Of a DNA stretch of 64,000 bases, positions 48,285-57,400 are shown one piece after another. This stretch comes from Zunongwangia atlantica 22II14-10F7. Its GTDB lineage: Bacteria > Bacteroidota > Bacteroidia > Flavobacteriales > Flavobacteriaceae. Each line of letters opens with the position of its first letter. The first letter of the stretch is position 1. The position numbers and the translations under genes are program-made. The notes below the pieces were generated by a model, which was not told the origin of the DNA, made no database searches, and was given only the letters and a program-made list of their open reading frames with translations. Where the stretch lies: assembly GCF_002094855.1 (NCBI RefSeq), contig NZ_ARYN01000007.1, forward strand, positions 62,001-126,000, written 5' to 3'.

Positions 48285-49613
48285 ATGTTTGATAATTTAA
48301 GTGATAAGTTAGATAGTGCCTTACATGTCTTAAAAGGACATGGACAAATAACCGAAGTAAACGTTGCAGAAACGCTTAAAGAGGTGCGTCGCGCCCTTGT
48401 TGATGCCGATGTTAACTATAAAATTGCAAAAGAATTTACCAATACTGTAAAGGAAAAAGCTTTAGGTCAGAATGTATTAACTGCCTTAAAGCCCGGTCAA
48501 TTAATGGTAAAGCTTGTAAAAGACGAGCTTACAGAATTGATGGGAGGCGAGGCTGCCGGAGTAAATCTTAGCGGAAATCCTTCAGTGATTTTGATGTCTG
48601 GTTTACAGGGTAGTGGTAAAACAACTTTTTCTGGTAAGTTGGCTAACTACCTTAAAAATAAAAAAACAAAGAAACCACTTTTAGTGGCCTGTGATGTTTA
48701 CCGTCCTGCAGCGATTAACCAGTTGCATGTAGTAGGAGAGCAGATTGGTGTTGAGGTTTTTAGTGATGAGGGGAATCAGGATCCTGTGGCAATTTCTAAA
48801 GCTGCAATTGCACATGCTAAAGAAAATGGTCACAATGTAGTGATTATCGATACCGCTGGTCGTCTTGCTGTAGATGAAGCGATGATGACCGAAATTTCAA
48901 ACATTCACACTGCCATAGAACCTCACGAGACTTTGTTCGTAGTAGATTCAATGACGGGACAGGATGCGGTAAATACAGCTAAAGCATTTAATGATCGTTT
49001 AAATTTCGACGGAGTAATTCTAACTAAATTAGATGGAGATACTCGTGGTGGTGCGGCGATTTCAATTAAATCTGTAGTAAATAAGCCTATTAAATTTATT
49101 GGTACAGGGGAGAAAATGGACGCTATCGATGTGTTCTATCCTTCTCGTATGGCTGATAGGATCTTAGGGATGGGAGACGTTGTGTCTCTTGTAGAGCGTG
49201 CACAGGAACAATATGATGAAGAGGAAGCGAGAAAACTTCAGAAGAAAATCGCTAAAAACGCCTTTGGTTTTGATGATTTCTTAAAGCAACTTCAGCAGAT
49301 CAAAAAAATGGGATCTATGAAAGATCTTCTTGGAATGATCCCTGGAGCTGGTAAAATGCTTAAAGATGTAGATATCGACGATGATGCTTTTAAAGGTATC
49401 GAAGCGATTATCCATTCGATGACGCCAGATGAAAGAAGTACGCCAAAAATCATTAATTCTAGTAGAAAGAAGAGAATCGCAAAGGGATCTGGAACTTCTG
49501 TACAGGAAGTGAATCAGTTGTTGAAGCAATTCAACCAGATGGGTAAAATGATGAAGATGATGCAGGGAGGCGGTGGCCGCCAGATGATGAATATGATGAA
49601 AGGAATGCGTTAA
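48285..49613 (+). CDS. ffh: Signal recognition particle protein Ffh
   Basis: This 442-residue SRP54-type GTPase brings ribosomes making membrane proteins to the translocon. The N domain is followed by the G domain with GLQGSGKTT (106-114), DTAGRLAVDE and TKLDGDTRGGAA. The C-terminal M domain is unusually rich in methionine, ending in MMKMMQGGGGRQMMNMMKGM-type sequence, as expected for binding signal peptides and 4.5S RNA. The SRP RNA gene is not in the window. Length is normal. Confidence 0.99.
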   Translation: MFDNLSDKLDSALHVLKGHGQITEVNVAETLKEVRRALVDADVNYKIAKEFTNTVKEKALGQNVLTALKPGQLMVKLVKDELTELMGGEAAGVNLSGNPSVILMSGLQGSGKTTFSGKLANYLKNKKTKKPLLVACDVYRPAAINQLHVVGEQIGVEVFSDEGNQDPVAISKAAIAHAKENGHNVVIIDTAGRLAVDEAMMTEISNIHTAIEPHETLFVVDSMTGQDAVNTAKAFNDRLNFDGVILTKLDGDTRGGAAISIKSVVNKPIKFIGTGEKMDAIDVFYPSRMADRILGMGDVVSLVERAQEQYDEEEARKLQKKIAKNAFGFDDFLKQLQQIKKMGSMKDLLGMIPGAGKMLKDVDIDDDAFKGIEAIIHSMTPDERSTPKIINSSRKKRIAKGSGTSVQEVNQLLKQFNQMGKMMKMMQGGGGRQMMNMMKGMR

Positions 49614-49615
49614 TT

Positions 49616-49647
49616 CAGTTAGCGCTAATGCAGTCTCAGTAGGCAGT
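49616..49647. repeat. Left imperfect inverted repeat of the four-helix-bundle cassette
   Basis: This 32-nt sequence begins CAGTTAGC and ends AGTAGGCAGT. The reverse complement of 50041-50070 aligns with it at about 21 of 31 positions, including both ends. It begins only 3 nt after the ffh stop. Confidence 0.5.
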
Positions 49648-49670
49648 AAAAAGTTTTAATTTTTGAAATT

Positions 49671-50039
49671 ATGGATTTTAGATCTTTAATTGTTTATCAA
49701 AAAGCTTTTGCACTGGATATGCGGATTTTTGAAGAATCTAAATCATTTCCTGCTGAAGAAAGGTATTCACTTACAGATCAAACAAGAAGAAGTTCCAGAT
49801 CGGTATGTGCAATTATTGCTGAAGCTTATAGAAAACGTAAATATCCAAAACATTTTATAAGTAAGCTGTCAGACTGTGATGCAGAAAATGCAGAAACACA
49901 AACCTGGATAGATTTTGCATATTCTTGTGCTTATATTTCTAAAGAAACTAAGAACGAGTTTTTAGAAGCGAGTCAGGAAATAGGACGTTTATTAAATTTC
50001 ATGATAAATAATCCCGGAAAGTTTGGCGCGGGAGATTAA
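49671..50039 (+). CDS. Four-helix-bundle protein (23S rRNA IVS / S23 type)
   Basis: This 122-residue all-helical protein belongs to the small four-helix-bundle family first seen in intervening sequences of 23S rRNA and related to accessory proteins of diversity-generating retroelements. The family features are the opening DFRSLIVYQKAFALD, SLTDQTRRSSRSV and the conserved LSDCDAENAETQTWIDFA. Its biological role is unknown. It interrupts the ffh-folD interval and is bounded by imperfect inverted repeats, which suggests that it arrived as a small mobile unit. No transposase or reverse transcriptase is nearby. Confidence 0.88.
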   Translation: MDFRSLIVYQKAFALDMRIFEESKSFPAEERYSLTDQTRRSSRSVCAIIAEAYRKRKYPKHFISKLSDCDAENAETQTWIDFAYSCAYISKETKNEFLEASQEIGRLLNFMINNPGKFGAGD

Positions 50040-50040
50040 T

Positions 50041-50070
50041 CTGCCAACTGCTATTGCAAACTGATAACTG
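50041..50070. repeat. Right imperfect inverted repeat of the four-helix-bundle cassette
   Basis: This 30-nt sequence, built from CTG-containing units (CTGCCAACTGC at its start, CTGATAACTG at its end), begins one nucleotide after the four-helix-bundle stop and ends 5 nt before the folD ATG. It is the partner of 49616-49647. Confidence 0.5.
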
Positions 50071-50075
50071 TAATA

Positions 50076-50969
50076 ATGACAATTTTAGACGGTAAAAAAG
50101 TAAGTAACGATATCAAAAACGAGATCGCTGCTGAAGTTGAAAAAATGAAGCAGCGTGGTGAAAAAGTGCCACATCTTGCTGCTATTATTGTAGGAAATGA
50201 TGGGGCAAGTAAAACTTACGTAAATAGCAAGGTAAAGGCTTGTGAAAGAGTAGGTTTTGAGTCTTCACTTTTCAGAATGTCATCTACCATTAGCGAGATC
50301 GAACTTTTAGATAAGATCGAAGAGCTAAACCAAAATGATGATATCGATGGCTTTATCGTTCAGTTGCCATTACCACCGCAAATCGATACGCAAAAAGTTT
50401 TAAATGCTGTAGATCCAGATAAAGATGTAGATGGTTTCCATCCTACTAATTTTGGAAAAATGGCATTGGATATGACGACTTTTATTCCGGCAACACCATT
50501 CGGGATTTTAGAGCTTTTGGAGCGCTATGATATTCCTACTAAAGGTAAGCATACCGTTGTAATTGGTAGAAGTTATATCGTAGGTCGCCCAATGAGTATT
50601 TTAATGGGAAGAAGTGGTTTCCCAGGAAACTCAACCGTAACACTTACGCACGAATTCACTAAAAACATTACCCAAATCACTTCTCAGGCCGATATTATTA
50701 TCATTGCGGTAGGAATTCCAGATTTCTTAAAAGGAGAAATGATTAAGGATGATGCGGTGATTATTGATGTTGGGATTACTCGTGTACCCGATGATAATGC
50801 TGAAAAAGGCTATATTATTAAAGGAGATGTAGATTTTGAAAATGTAAGCAAAAGAGCTTCATTTATCACTCCGGTTCCTGGTGGAGTAGGACCAATGACG
50901 GTTTCTATGTTGCTTAAGAATACCTTACTTGCAAGAGAACGTCACAGACAAAGAAAAGAAAGCAAATAA
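50076..50969 (+). CDS. folD: Methylenetetrahydrofolate dehydrogenase/cyclohydrolase
   Basis: This 297-residue bifunctional enzyme interconverts methylene-, methenyl- and formyl-tetrahydrofolate in one-carbon metabolism. The catalytic Tyr/Lys motif lies in KTYVNSKVKACE (near residue 50). DGFIVQLPLPPQID and GRSYIVGRPMSILMG mark the folate and NADP sites, and PVPGGVGPMTVSMLL is the C-terminal signature. A terminator follows 22 bp after its stop. Confidence 0.98.
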   Translation: MTILDGKKVSNDIKNEIAAEVEKMKQRGEKVPHLAAIIVGNDGASKTYVNSKVKACERVGFESSLFRMSSTISEIELLDKIEELNQNDDIDGFIVQLPLPPQIDTQKVLNAVDPDKDVDGFHPTNFGKMALDMTTFIPATPFGILELLERYDIPTKGKHTVVIGRSYIVGRPMSILMGRSGFPGNSTVTLTHEFTKNITQITSQADIIIIAVGIPDFLKGEMIKDDAVIIDVGITRVPDDNAEKGYIIKGDVDFENVSKRASFITPVPGGVGPMTVSMLLKNTLLARERHRQRKESK

Positions 50970-50991
50970 TACGTTTGTAGTCTTAAATAAT

Positions 50992-51024
50992 AAAACCTCA
51001 CATCTTCTAAATGTGAGGTTTTTT
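50992..51024 (+). terminator. Terminator after folD
   Basis: A perfect 12-bp stem (50992-51003 with 51011-51022) with a 7-nt loop is followed by T's. It also lies downstream of sdhB on the minus strand and might serve both. Confidence 0.88.
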
Positions 51025-51101
51025 GTTTTCTGAAATTTATGTTCAATTTCAGTATAAAAAAAGATGTTCAAAATATCGAAAATCGACTTATAGTTCAGTC
51101 T

Positions 51102-51851
51102 TTATTTTTTTACTAATAGTTTCGATTTGTTGTATTCAAAATTCATTCTGGCAATATTTAATACTGAAATGTTCTCCGGGCATTCTACCTGGCAGGCTTC
51201 TGTATTACTACAATGGCCAAAGCCTTCTTTTTCCATTTGTTCTACCATTTCAGCAACACGTTTATGCGTTTCTTTCTGGCCTTGTGGTAAAAGTTCTAAA
51301 TGAGTGATCTTCGCTCCGGTAAACAAAGCAGCACTAGAATTTTTGCAACTCGCAACACAAGCACCGCAACCAATACAGGCGGCAGCATCGAATGCAGCTT
51401 CAGCTTCCTCGTAAGTAATCGGAATACTGTTGGCTTCTGGAGCCTGGCCAGTGTCTACAGAAACAAATCCACCTGAAGTTATAATTCGGTCTAAAGAAGA
51501 GCGGTCTACTTTTAAATCCCTAACGATTGGGAAAGCTTCAGCTTTAAAAGGTTCTACATAAATGGTATCCCCATCTTTAAAAGATCGCATGTGCAGCTGG
51601 CAGGTGGTGGTATTTTTTAATGGCCCATGGGCAATTCCATTAATCATAACACCGCATTGCCCGCAAATTCCCTCACGGCAATCATGATCAAATTCTACAG
51701 GTCTTTCTCCCTGTTTTACCAATTTAAGGTTTAGGGTATCCAGCATTTCGAGAAAAGACATGTCTTTATTTACATCTTCAACGGTGTAATCTTTAAAACT
51801 TCCTTTGCTGAGATTATCTTTTTGGCGCCATATTTTTAAATATATTTTCAT
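51102..51851 (-). CDS. sdhB: Succinate dehydrogenase iron-sulfur subunit
   Basis: This 249-residue subunit carries electrons from flavin to the membrane anchor of complex II. The [2Fe-2S] site is CREGICGQCG (near residue 59), the [4Fe-4S] site is CIGCGACVASC, and the third cluster's cysteines lie in CSNTEACQVECPENI-type sequence. It is the last gene of sdhCAB, 44 bp after sdhA. The organisation is that of the Bacteroidota type B enzyme, which pairs with a single di-haem cytochrome subunit and can in principle run in either direction. Confidence 0.97.
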   Translation of the reverse strand: MKIYLKIWRQKDNLSKGSFKDYTVEDVNKDMSFLEMLDTLNLKLVKQGERPVEFDHDCREGICGQCGVMINGIAHGPLKNTTTCQLHMRSFKDGDTIYVEPFKAEAFPIVRDLKVDRSSLDRIITSGGFVSVDTGQAPEANSIPITYEEAEAAFDAAACIGCGACVASCKNSSAALFTGAKITHLELLPQGQKETHKRVAEMVEQMEKEGFGHCSNTEACQVECPENISVLNIARMNFEYNKSKLLVKK

Positions 51852-51895
51852 CAGAATACATTTTAGTGGTTAAAATTTACAATTATGAAGCTTGG

Positions 51896-53821
51896 TTATT
51901 TGTAGCTTCTAACTGTAGGTTTTACGAATTCAAAAATTAGTGGTTCTTTATTCAAATTTGGCTTAGAAGGATTTGTGGTCCATTCCCATGCAGCCGAATA
52001 AGAGAAGTTCTCGTCATCACGTTTTGCTTCTCCATCTTCAGTTTGATATTCTTGCCTAAAATGAGCGCCACAAGATTCGTCACGTTGTAGTGCATCGATA
52101 CACATTAACTCGGCTACTTCAAGATAATCTGCAACCCGGCCGGCTTTTTCCAGTTCGCTATTTACTTCAGCAGCATCCCCGGGAACGATCAAATTGGATT
52201 TGAATTCTTTTCTTAATTTCTGAATATTTTCGATCGCTTTTTCCAGACCCTTTTTAGAACGTGACAGTCCGCATTTATCGTAAAGTTCTCTTCCCAGTTC
52301 TTTGTGGAATTCTTCTGCTGTTTTAGATCCTTTTGTAGTTAAAAAGCCTTCCAGTTGTTTTCTGCAATTGGCTTCAGCAATATCAAATTCTTTATGCTGA
52401 ATATCGGTTTTTTGAACTTTAATTTCAGTAGCCAAATAATTAGAAAGCGTGTAAGGCAAAATGAAATAGCCATCAACGCAAGCCTGCAAAAGTGAATTTG
52501 CTCCAAGACGATTCGCCCCGTGATCTGAAAAATTAGCTTCCCCAATAGCAAAAAGTCCGTTTATACTGGTCATTAACTCATAATCTACCCATAATCCCCC
52601 CATCGAAAAGTGAGCCGCAGGCGAGATCTTCATAGGTTCATCATAGGCATTAATGCCGGTGATTTTTCGGTACATATCAAAGAGATTTCCATAACGCTCT
52701 TTAATAATATTTTTTCCATATTCTTTTAGAGCACGAGAAAAATCGAGGTAAACAGCGTTTTTAAGTGCGCCAACACCTTTACCAGCATCGATCTGTTCCT
52801 TCGCAGCCCGTGAGGCTATATCACGTGGTGCAAGATTCCCAAAAGATGGATATTTACGTTCTAAATAATAATCACGATCTTCTTCTGGGATGTCATTAGG
52901 TTTGCGTTTTTCGTTCTGATCTTTAGGAACCCAGATACGCCCATCATTCCGAAGTGATTCAGACATTAAGGTTAGTTTAGATTGATAAGGTCCACTTTGT
53001 GGTAAGGATGTCGGGTGAATTTGCGTCCAGCTGGGATTAGCCATAAAAGCTCCTTTTTTGTGCGCACGCCAAATGGCAGATGCATTACATCCCATTGCTA
53101 AAGTAGAGAGGTAATAAATCTTTCCAAAGCCACCAGTTGCCAATACTACCGCATGAGCACCATGACGCTCTATTTCTCCGGTGTCTAAATTCCGTGCAAT
53201 AATTCCTTTTGCTTTGTTGTCTATTAAAACCAGATCTAGCATTTCGTGCCGAGCGTAAAGTTTTACTTTTTCAGCTTTTACCTGCCGCATTAATCCCTGG
53301 TAGGCACCCAAAAGTAATTGTTGTCCTGTTTGTCCACGAGCATAAAAAGTTCGTGAGACCTGAACACCACCAAAAGATCTATTTCTTAAGTAGCCGCCAT
53401 ATTCACGAGCAAAAGGAACTCCCTGTGCAATAGCCTGGTCGATTAAACTAGCAGAACATTCAGCTAATCGGTAAGTGTTGGCTTCCCGAGATCTAAAATC
53501 ACCTCCTTTTAAGGTGTCGTAAAACATTCGGTATACGCTATCACCATCATTTTTGTAATTCTTAGCAGCATTTACACCACCTTGTGCAGCAACCGAGTGT
53601 GCTCTTCTTGGAGTGTCTTGAAAACAAAAACTTTTTACCTGGTATCCCATTTCAGCAAGAGAAGCTGCAGCCGATGCTCCAGAGAGCCCCGTGCCAACCA
53701 CTATAATTTCCAGCTTTTTCCGGTTGTTGGGGTTAACCAGTTTCGCATGCTTTTTATAATTGCTCCATTTTTTTTCAAGTGGGCCTTCAGGTATTTTAGT
53801 GTCTAAAAAAGGCGTATGCAT
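51896..53821 (-). CDS. sdhA: Succinate dehydrogenase flavoprotein subunit
   Basis: This 641-residue subunit oxidises succinate to fumarate. The FAD-binding motif is [17 protein letters not shown], near residue 43. The histidine of [13 protein letters not shown] is the covalent FAD site. [14 protein letters not shown] and [16 protein letters not shown] contain substrate-site residues. It lies between sdhC (3 bp upstream) and sdhB. No fumarate-reductase-specific feature can be separated by eye, so the direction of catalysis is inferred from an aerobic lifestyle. Confidence 0.97.
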   Translation of the reverse strand: MHTPFLDTKIPEGPLEKKWSNYKKHAKLVNPNNRKKLEIIVVGTGLSGASAAASLAEMGYQVKSFCFQDTPRRAHSVAAQGGVNAAKNYKNDGDSVYRMFYDTLKGGDFRSREANTYRLAECSASLIDQAIAQGVPFAREYGGYLRNRSFGGVQVSRTFYARGQTGQQLLLGAYQGLMRQVKAEKVKLYARHEMLDLVLIDNKAKGIIARNLDTGEIERHGAHAVVLATGGFGKIYYLSTLAMGCNASAIWRAHKKGAFMANPSWTQIHPTSLPQSGPYQSKLTLMSESLRNDGRIWVPKDQNEKRKPNDIPEEDRDYYLERKYPSFGNLAPRDIASRAAKEQIDAGKGVGALKNAVYLDFSRALKEYGKNIIKERYGNLFDMYRKITGINAYDEPMKISPAAHFSMGGLWVDYELMTSINGLFAIGEANFSDHGANRLGANSLLQACVDGYFILPYTLSNYLATEIKVQKTDIQHKEFDIAEANCRKQLEGFLTTKGSKTAEEFHKELGRELYDKCGLSRSKKGLEKAIENIQKLRKEFKSNLIVPGDAAEVNSELEKAGRVADYLEVAELMCIDALQRDESCGAHFRQEYQTEDGEAKRDDENFSYSAAWEWTTNPSKPNLNKEPLIFEFVKPTVRSYK

Positions 53822-53824
53822 AAC

Positions 53825-54493
53825 TTAATGTTTTATATAAATAATGATAGGAATGATTAGGTATCCCAGTGTGATAGCGATAGAGAAAAAATATCCAAAT
53901 ATTTTTACCAGTCTGGCATAAAATGGATGGTACAATCCCAGGCTTCTATGTGCGCTGGCAACACCGTGAATTAAGTGAAATCCAAGAGCGATAAAGGAAA
54001 TGGAGTACAACAAAATATACCAAATATTATCAAAAGCATTTACAACAAGCGTATAAAGATCTTTATTCCCATTTTCATCAAACGGTACATTCCCAAACTT
54101 GTATTGATACCAGAAATCTTTAAAATGAATTACCAGAAAGAGAAAAATAATGATGCCTAAAAACATCATATTTCGAGATTGCCAGGAGCTTGCTCTAGAT
54201 CTTCGATCTCTTGAAAGCTTTTGTCCGTTTGCCCTCTTCGACTTAATGCCAAGATAAATGGCATCTAAGGTGTGCAAAAGAATGCAGGCGTAAAGTACAT
54301 AGGAAACCAGCTTAATAACGATGTTTCCTGATAAGAAGTGGCTGTATGCATTATACTGTAACTGTGCCTGTTCTTCCGGAAGCAATAATTGAAGATTCCC
54401 TAAAAGATGAATGATTAAAAAGAATGAAAGAAACAGGCCGGTTAACGCCATGAGGTTCTTTCGGGTTAGGGCATTTTTAAAATAGATGATCAT
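53825..54493 (-). CDS. sdhC: Succinate dehydrogenase cytochrome b558-type membrane subunit
   Basis: I place the start at 54493 (MIIYFKNALTRKN), giving 222 residues; an in-frame codon at 54523 would add a polar stretch. Five transmembrane helices carry histidines suited to bind two haems: LIIHLLGN, ILLHTLDA, VIHFKDFW and GFHLIHGVASAHRSLG. This is the single membrane anchor of a type B complex II, replacing the SdhC/SdhD pair of proteobacteria. It is the first gene of the sdhCAB operon and follows a 700-bp non-coding stretch. I see no clear promoter core. Confidence 0.93.
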   Translation of the reverse strand: MIIYFKNALTRKNLMALTGLFLSFFLIIHLLGNLQLLLPEEQAQLQYNAYSHFLSGNIVIKLVSYVLYACILLHTLDAIYLGIKSKRANGQKLSRDRRSRASSWQSRNMMFLGIIIFLFLVIHFKDFWYQYKFGNVPFDENGNKDLYTLVVNAFDNIWYILLYSISFIALGFHLIHGVASAHRSLGLYHPFYARLVKIFGYFFSIAITLGYLIIPIIIYIKH

Positions 54494-54950
54494 TGTTGTT
54501 TGATTTTTGTAAATGTGATTCAATAAGTAGTTGTATGTTGGATTTTTGAAAATTTGATGGCACTATAAAACTGAAATTCGATGTTTTTCTACGGAATTTT
54601 AAATCTGCAATTCTTACTGAAATCGGATTCTCCTGAAAGAACAAATTGAATTGTTTCAGATAGAAATTATACTGGGAAATTTTATTGAAAATCGAGTAAA
54701 AAAAACTGAAGTTTAGCCTGGAAAATGAATAATTGCAGGTTGGCGGGCTAAGCAATATTAAAACGCCGGGAATTGTTACTGTAGCTAATAAAAACCACAT
54801 AGGATGTCGAATTTAGGACATTAAAATTCGGCATTTATGGTATTAACTTTTATGATAAATATCAGACTATTGATTGATTTGAAAATATTTCAAATGTTTG
54901 TAAATGAAAATTGATGAGCTTTTTTATTCCAAAGAAAACACTCAAATTCT

Positions 54951-54985
54951 TAAAAAAAATAAGCTGAAAATATCGAATTTCAGCC
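54951..54985 (-). terminator. Candidate terminator downstream of the DUF1232 gene
   Basis: GCTGAAA (54963-54969) pairs with TTTCAGC (54978-54984), with an 8-nt loop. On the minus strand this is followed by TTATTTTTTTT. It lies 200 bp past the DUF1232 stop, implying a long 3' tail. Confidence 0.6.
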
Positions 54986-55072
54986 TAAAGTATTTCAGGA
55001 ATATCAGTTGGGTAAGAAACGAAGTATTAAACGAGATTTATTTAGTGGCACCGAGAAAGGCTGTAATACTCT

Positions 55073-55143
55073 GAGGCTTGCCTCGAAATTAAAAATTTGT
55101 TTCTAGCACATGAATGCCCCGAGGTAGTTTACTAGGCTTCGGG
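55073..55143. repeat. Pair of G+C-rich hairpins, possible dispersed element
   Basis: GAGGC-TT-GCCTC (55073-55084) is a perfect short hairpin. About 35 nt later, CCCGA (55118-55122) pairs with TCGGG (55139-55143) around an inner TAG-TTTA-CTA. Both stand out in base composition from the AT-rich surroundings. They may belong to a repeated extragenic element, which cannot be tested within one window. Confidence 0.4.
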
Positions 55144-55192
55144 TTAAGTGGCTGAAGAAATTAGAGAAATTAGAGAGAGTGAGAATGGATTG

Positions 55193-55591
55193 TTAAGCAG
55201 TTTCATCTAGCTTAAAGTCCAGGTATTTATGAATATCAGATTCAATAAACCGAATGGCAAAAGTTATGATTGCAAAATCATCGATATAACCTAAGCCGGG
55301 AATAAAATCTGGAACTACGTCTAGAGGATTCAGAATATATAAAAATGAAAAGGCGATGGCAGCAATAGTAAACCACGGAACGTCTTTATAGATTCCTTTT
55401 CGGTAATCGTTAAGCATGGCGTACATTAATTTACCAATTTCAGTATATTTTTTTAGCATACCAGAATTGATGATTTTATCGGCAACTTCTTCCTGCGATT
55501 CAGCAGCAAGCTCTACATCACCTTCGCTAACACTCACCACTCCTTCTTTAAAGTATTCTTCGTTAACTTCTTTTTTCTTTTTGCTGAACAT
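55193..55591 (-). CDS. YkvA-like DUF1232 membrane protein
   Basis: This 132-residue protein has the DUF1232 signature NPLDVVPDFIPGLGYIDD near residue 95, set in a hydrophobic segment that likely spans or associates with the membrane. The N-terminal half is charged. The function is unknown; family members are widespread and include YkvA of Bacillus. It lies 28 bp downstream of the AI-2E family permease gene on the same strand and is probably cotranscribed. Confidence 0.87.
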   Translation of the reverse strand: MFSKKKKEVNEEYFKEGVVSVSEGDVELAAESQEEVADKIINSGMLKKYTEIGKLMYAMLNDYRKGIYKDVPWFTIAAIAFSFLYILNPLDVVPDFIPGLGYIDDFAIITFAIRFIESDIHKYLDFKLDETA

Positions 55592-55619
55592 ATTTTTAGT
55601 TTTTGTTAGTTAGTTTTAA

Positions 55620-56639
55620 TTATAATCTGTCATTCTCGTTTCCGTATTCTTTCTTATAGATTTTAAGAATAAGTAAAAACAGGGAAACCATTAAAGGTCC
55701 AAATATTAATCCTATAAATCCAAATATCTGTACACCTACAATCACCCCTACCAGCGTTATTAATGTGTGTACTTTAGCTAATCGATCTAGAATCATTATT
55801 CTAATTAAATTATCTGTAGAGCCTACTACCACAACACCATAAATTACAAGAGCTATAGCTTGCCAGTTTTGCCCATCGGCAAATAATAGTATGGTGGTTG
55901 GTACAATACCTATAGCTGTACCAATAAAAGGAATCATAGAGCCTATTGCTGTAATTGCAAACCAAAAAAATGGGTCTGGAACCCCCAAAATTAAATATCC
56001 AATAAGTGCAATTAGTCCTTGAACAAAGGCCACTAAAGGAATCCCCAGCGCATTAGATTTTACCAGTAAATTACTCTCTTTAGCTATTGTGCTTAAGTTT
56101 GCTTTTCCAAGTGGGATATAATCGATAAGAGCTTTCTTCATTTGCTCGCGATTAATTAGCATAAAATAGAGCATAAAGTACATTAAGCCTATGGCAACAA
56201 AAACATTGAAAGTTCCTCCTGCTAAATTTTGTAGACTAGTAGATACCCAACTGGATATTGCAGAAGTATCTATTGCACTAGTAATGTCGTAACCTACATA
56301 TTCTTCTAAATGTTGTAGCTGATCTTTTAATGCTGAAACAACCATTTCAGAATTATTAACCGCCTTGCCTATTTTTGAAGTAAGCATGATAATAATTCCA
56401 CTTACAGGAATAAGTATCCCTATAAAAGAACCAAGCATTAGTAAGCTTGCGGCAATAGATGGTTTCCATCCTTTTTGAAGTAATTTTTCCATCCAACCGG
56501 CCATTAACACGTATAAAGTTATAGCCCCTAATATGCCAGTGAGGTAAGGAACAAGCTCGCGGAAAATTAAAATTCCCAAGAATAGAATAAGCAATAAGAC
56601 AAAAATCTGCCGTACCAGAGCTGGTCTTAATTTATTCAT
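55620..56639 (-). CDS. AI-2E family transporter (PerM/YhhT-like permease)
   Basis: This 339-residue membrane protein has seven or eight hydrophobic helices with the family hallmark around FFWFAITAIGSMIPFIGTA and FGPLMVSLFLLILKIYKKE at the end. The family was named after a claimed autoinducer-2 exporter, but members such as Na+/H+ antiporters exist, so the substrate is unknown. It is encoded 38 bp after the VOC gene and 28 bp before the DUF1232 gene. Confidence 0.9.
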   Translation of the reverse strand: MNKLRPALVRQIFVLLLILFLGILIFRELVPYLTGILGAITLYVLMAGWMEKLLQKGWKPSIAASLLMLGSFIGILIPVSGIIIMLTSKIGKAVNNSEMVVSALKDQLQHLEEYVGYDITSAIDTSAISSWVSTSLQNLAGGTFNVFVAIGLMYFMLYFMLINREQMKKALIDYIPLGKANLSTIAKESNLLVKSNALGIPLVAFVQGLIALIGYLILGVPDPFFWFAITAIGSMIPFIGTAIGIVPTTILLFADGQNWQAIALVIYGVVVVGSTDNLIRIMILDRLAKVHTLITLVGVIVGVQIFGFIGLIFGPLMVSLFLLILKIYKKEYGNENDRL

Positions 56640-56677
56640 ATATGATTAGTTAGTAGTATTTGTAATATGTTTTGATT

Positions 56678-57100
56678 TTAGCTGGCAAAAAGCTGATCCA
56701 TATTTTTAAAAGATTTAAATTCCAATGCATTGCCGCAAGGATCTTTAAAAAACATCGTAGCTTGTTCGCCAACCTGGCCTTCAAACCTAATATAAGGTTC
56801 AATAATAAAATTAATATTTTTAGACTCTAGTAATTTAGCGAATTCCTGAAATACATCCCATTCTAAAACTACACCAAAATGAGGTACCGGAACATCTTTA
56901 CCGTCTACCGGATTGCTGTGTTCGCTGGCAATTTCTTCTTTTGGTTTGTAGTGAATTACCAGTTGATGCCCAAAAAAGTTGAAGTCCACCCAATGGTCAC
57001 TACTTCTTCCTTCGCCGCAACCTAAGGTTTCTCTGTAAAATTTTCTACAAGCTTTTAGATCGTAAACTGGTATTGCCAGATGAAATGGTTGTACTTTCAT
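56678..57100 (-). CDS. VOC-family (glyoxalase/dioxygenase-fold) protein
   Basis: This 140-residue protein has two beta-alpha-beta-beta-beta units. [10 protein letters not shown] at the start supplies a metal-ligand His, HQLVIHYKP follows in the middle, and [15 protein letters not shown] at the end supplies the Glu. It may be a metal-dependent isomerase or dioxygenase, or a small-molecule-binding protein. The substrate is not predictable. It lies 1 bp after the Rho_N-like gene and is almost certainly cotranscribed with it. Confidence 0.88.
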   Translation of the reverse strand: MKVQPFHLAIPVYDLKACRKFYRETLGCGEGRSSDHWVDFNFFGHQLVIHYKPKEEIASEHSNPVDGKDVPVPHFGVVLEWDVFQEFAKLLESKNINFIIEPYIRFEGQVGEQATMFFKDPCGNALEFKSFKNMDQLFAS

Positions 57101-57101
57101 A

Positions 57102-57338
57102 TTAGTTATTTCTTAGTGCTTTTATTAATTCGGTTTTGGTCATTTTAGAGCGTCCTTCAATTCCCACTTTTTTAGCCTGCTGATAAAGATCTTCTTTAGT
57201 GCGATCTTCATATTTTTTAGCAGCGCCACCTTTTTCGCCAGAGTCTTCTGTATTCGCTATTCTGGCCGACTTTTCTTTACTGTAACCTTGTTCCCGTAAA
57301 GCTTCGTATTGATCCTGATTCTTTATGCGTTTCGCCAT
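57102..57338 (-). CDS. Small Rho-N / SAP-like domain protein
   Basis: This 78-residue basic protein has two parts. The first, [20 protein letters not shown] with a following acidic and glycine-rich stretch, resembles a small domain found in stress-type proteins. The second, [20 protein letters not shown] and on to the end, is like the Rho termination factor N-terminal helical domain that binds nucleic acid. A DNA- or RNA-binding role is likely but unproven. It is the first gene of an apparent operon with the VOC, AI-2E and DUF1232 genes. Confidence 0.82.
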   Translation of the reverse strand: MAKRIKNQDQYEALREQGYSKEKSARIANTEDSGEKGGAAKKYEDRTKEDLYQQAKKVGIEGRSKMTKTELIKALRNN

Positions 57339-57400
57339 CTTTTTCTATTAAAAATAGGAAGATAAACGATATACAAATCAGGATTTTCGCTAATTCTCTG

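Larger units (their letters stand above)
54494..55192. other. 700-bp non-coding region between DUF1232 gene and sdhC
   Basis: No credible gene is found on either strand. The part next to sdhC presumably holds its promoter and contains several near-repeats of GAAATCG and AAATTCG. The middle has a CGAATTT/AAATTCG inverted repeat around 54807-54830. A minus-strand terminator lies at 54951-54985, and two further hairpins lie at 55073-55143. The region between the terminator and the DUF1232 stop could be an untranslated tail or a small RNA. Confidence 0.6.

Noticed and set aside
51023-51307. Plus-strand frame of 94 codons after folD
   Set aside because: It begins within the folD terminator and runs antisense to sdhB, which has clear iron-sulfur motifs; it is a chance frame.
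54477-54800. Minus-strand open frame of 107 codons in the gap upstream of sdhC
   Set aside because: It overlaps the sdhC start in another frame, has atypical composition rich in Phe, Ser and Asn, and shows no recognisable family; it looks like AT-rich non-coding DNA.
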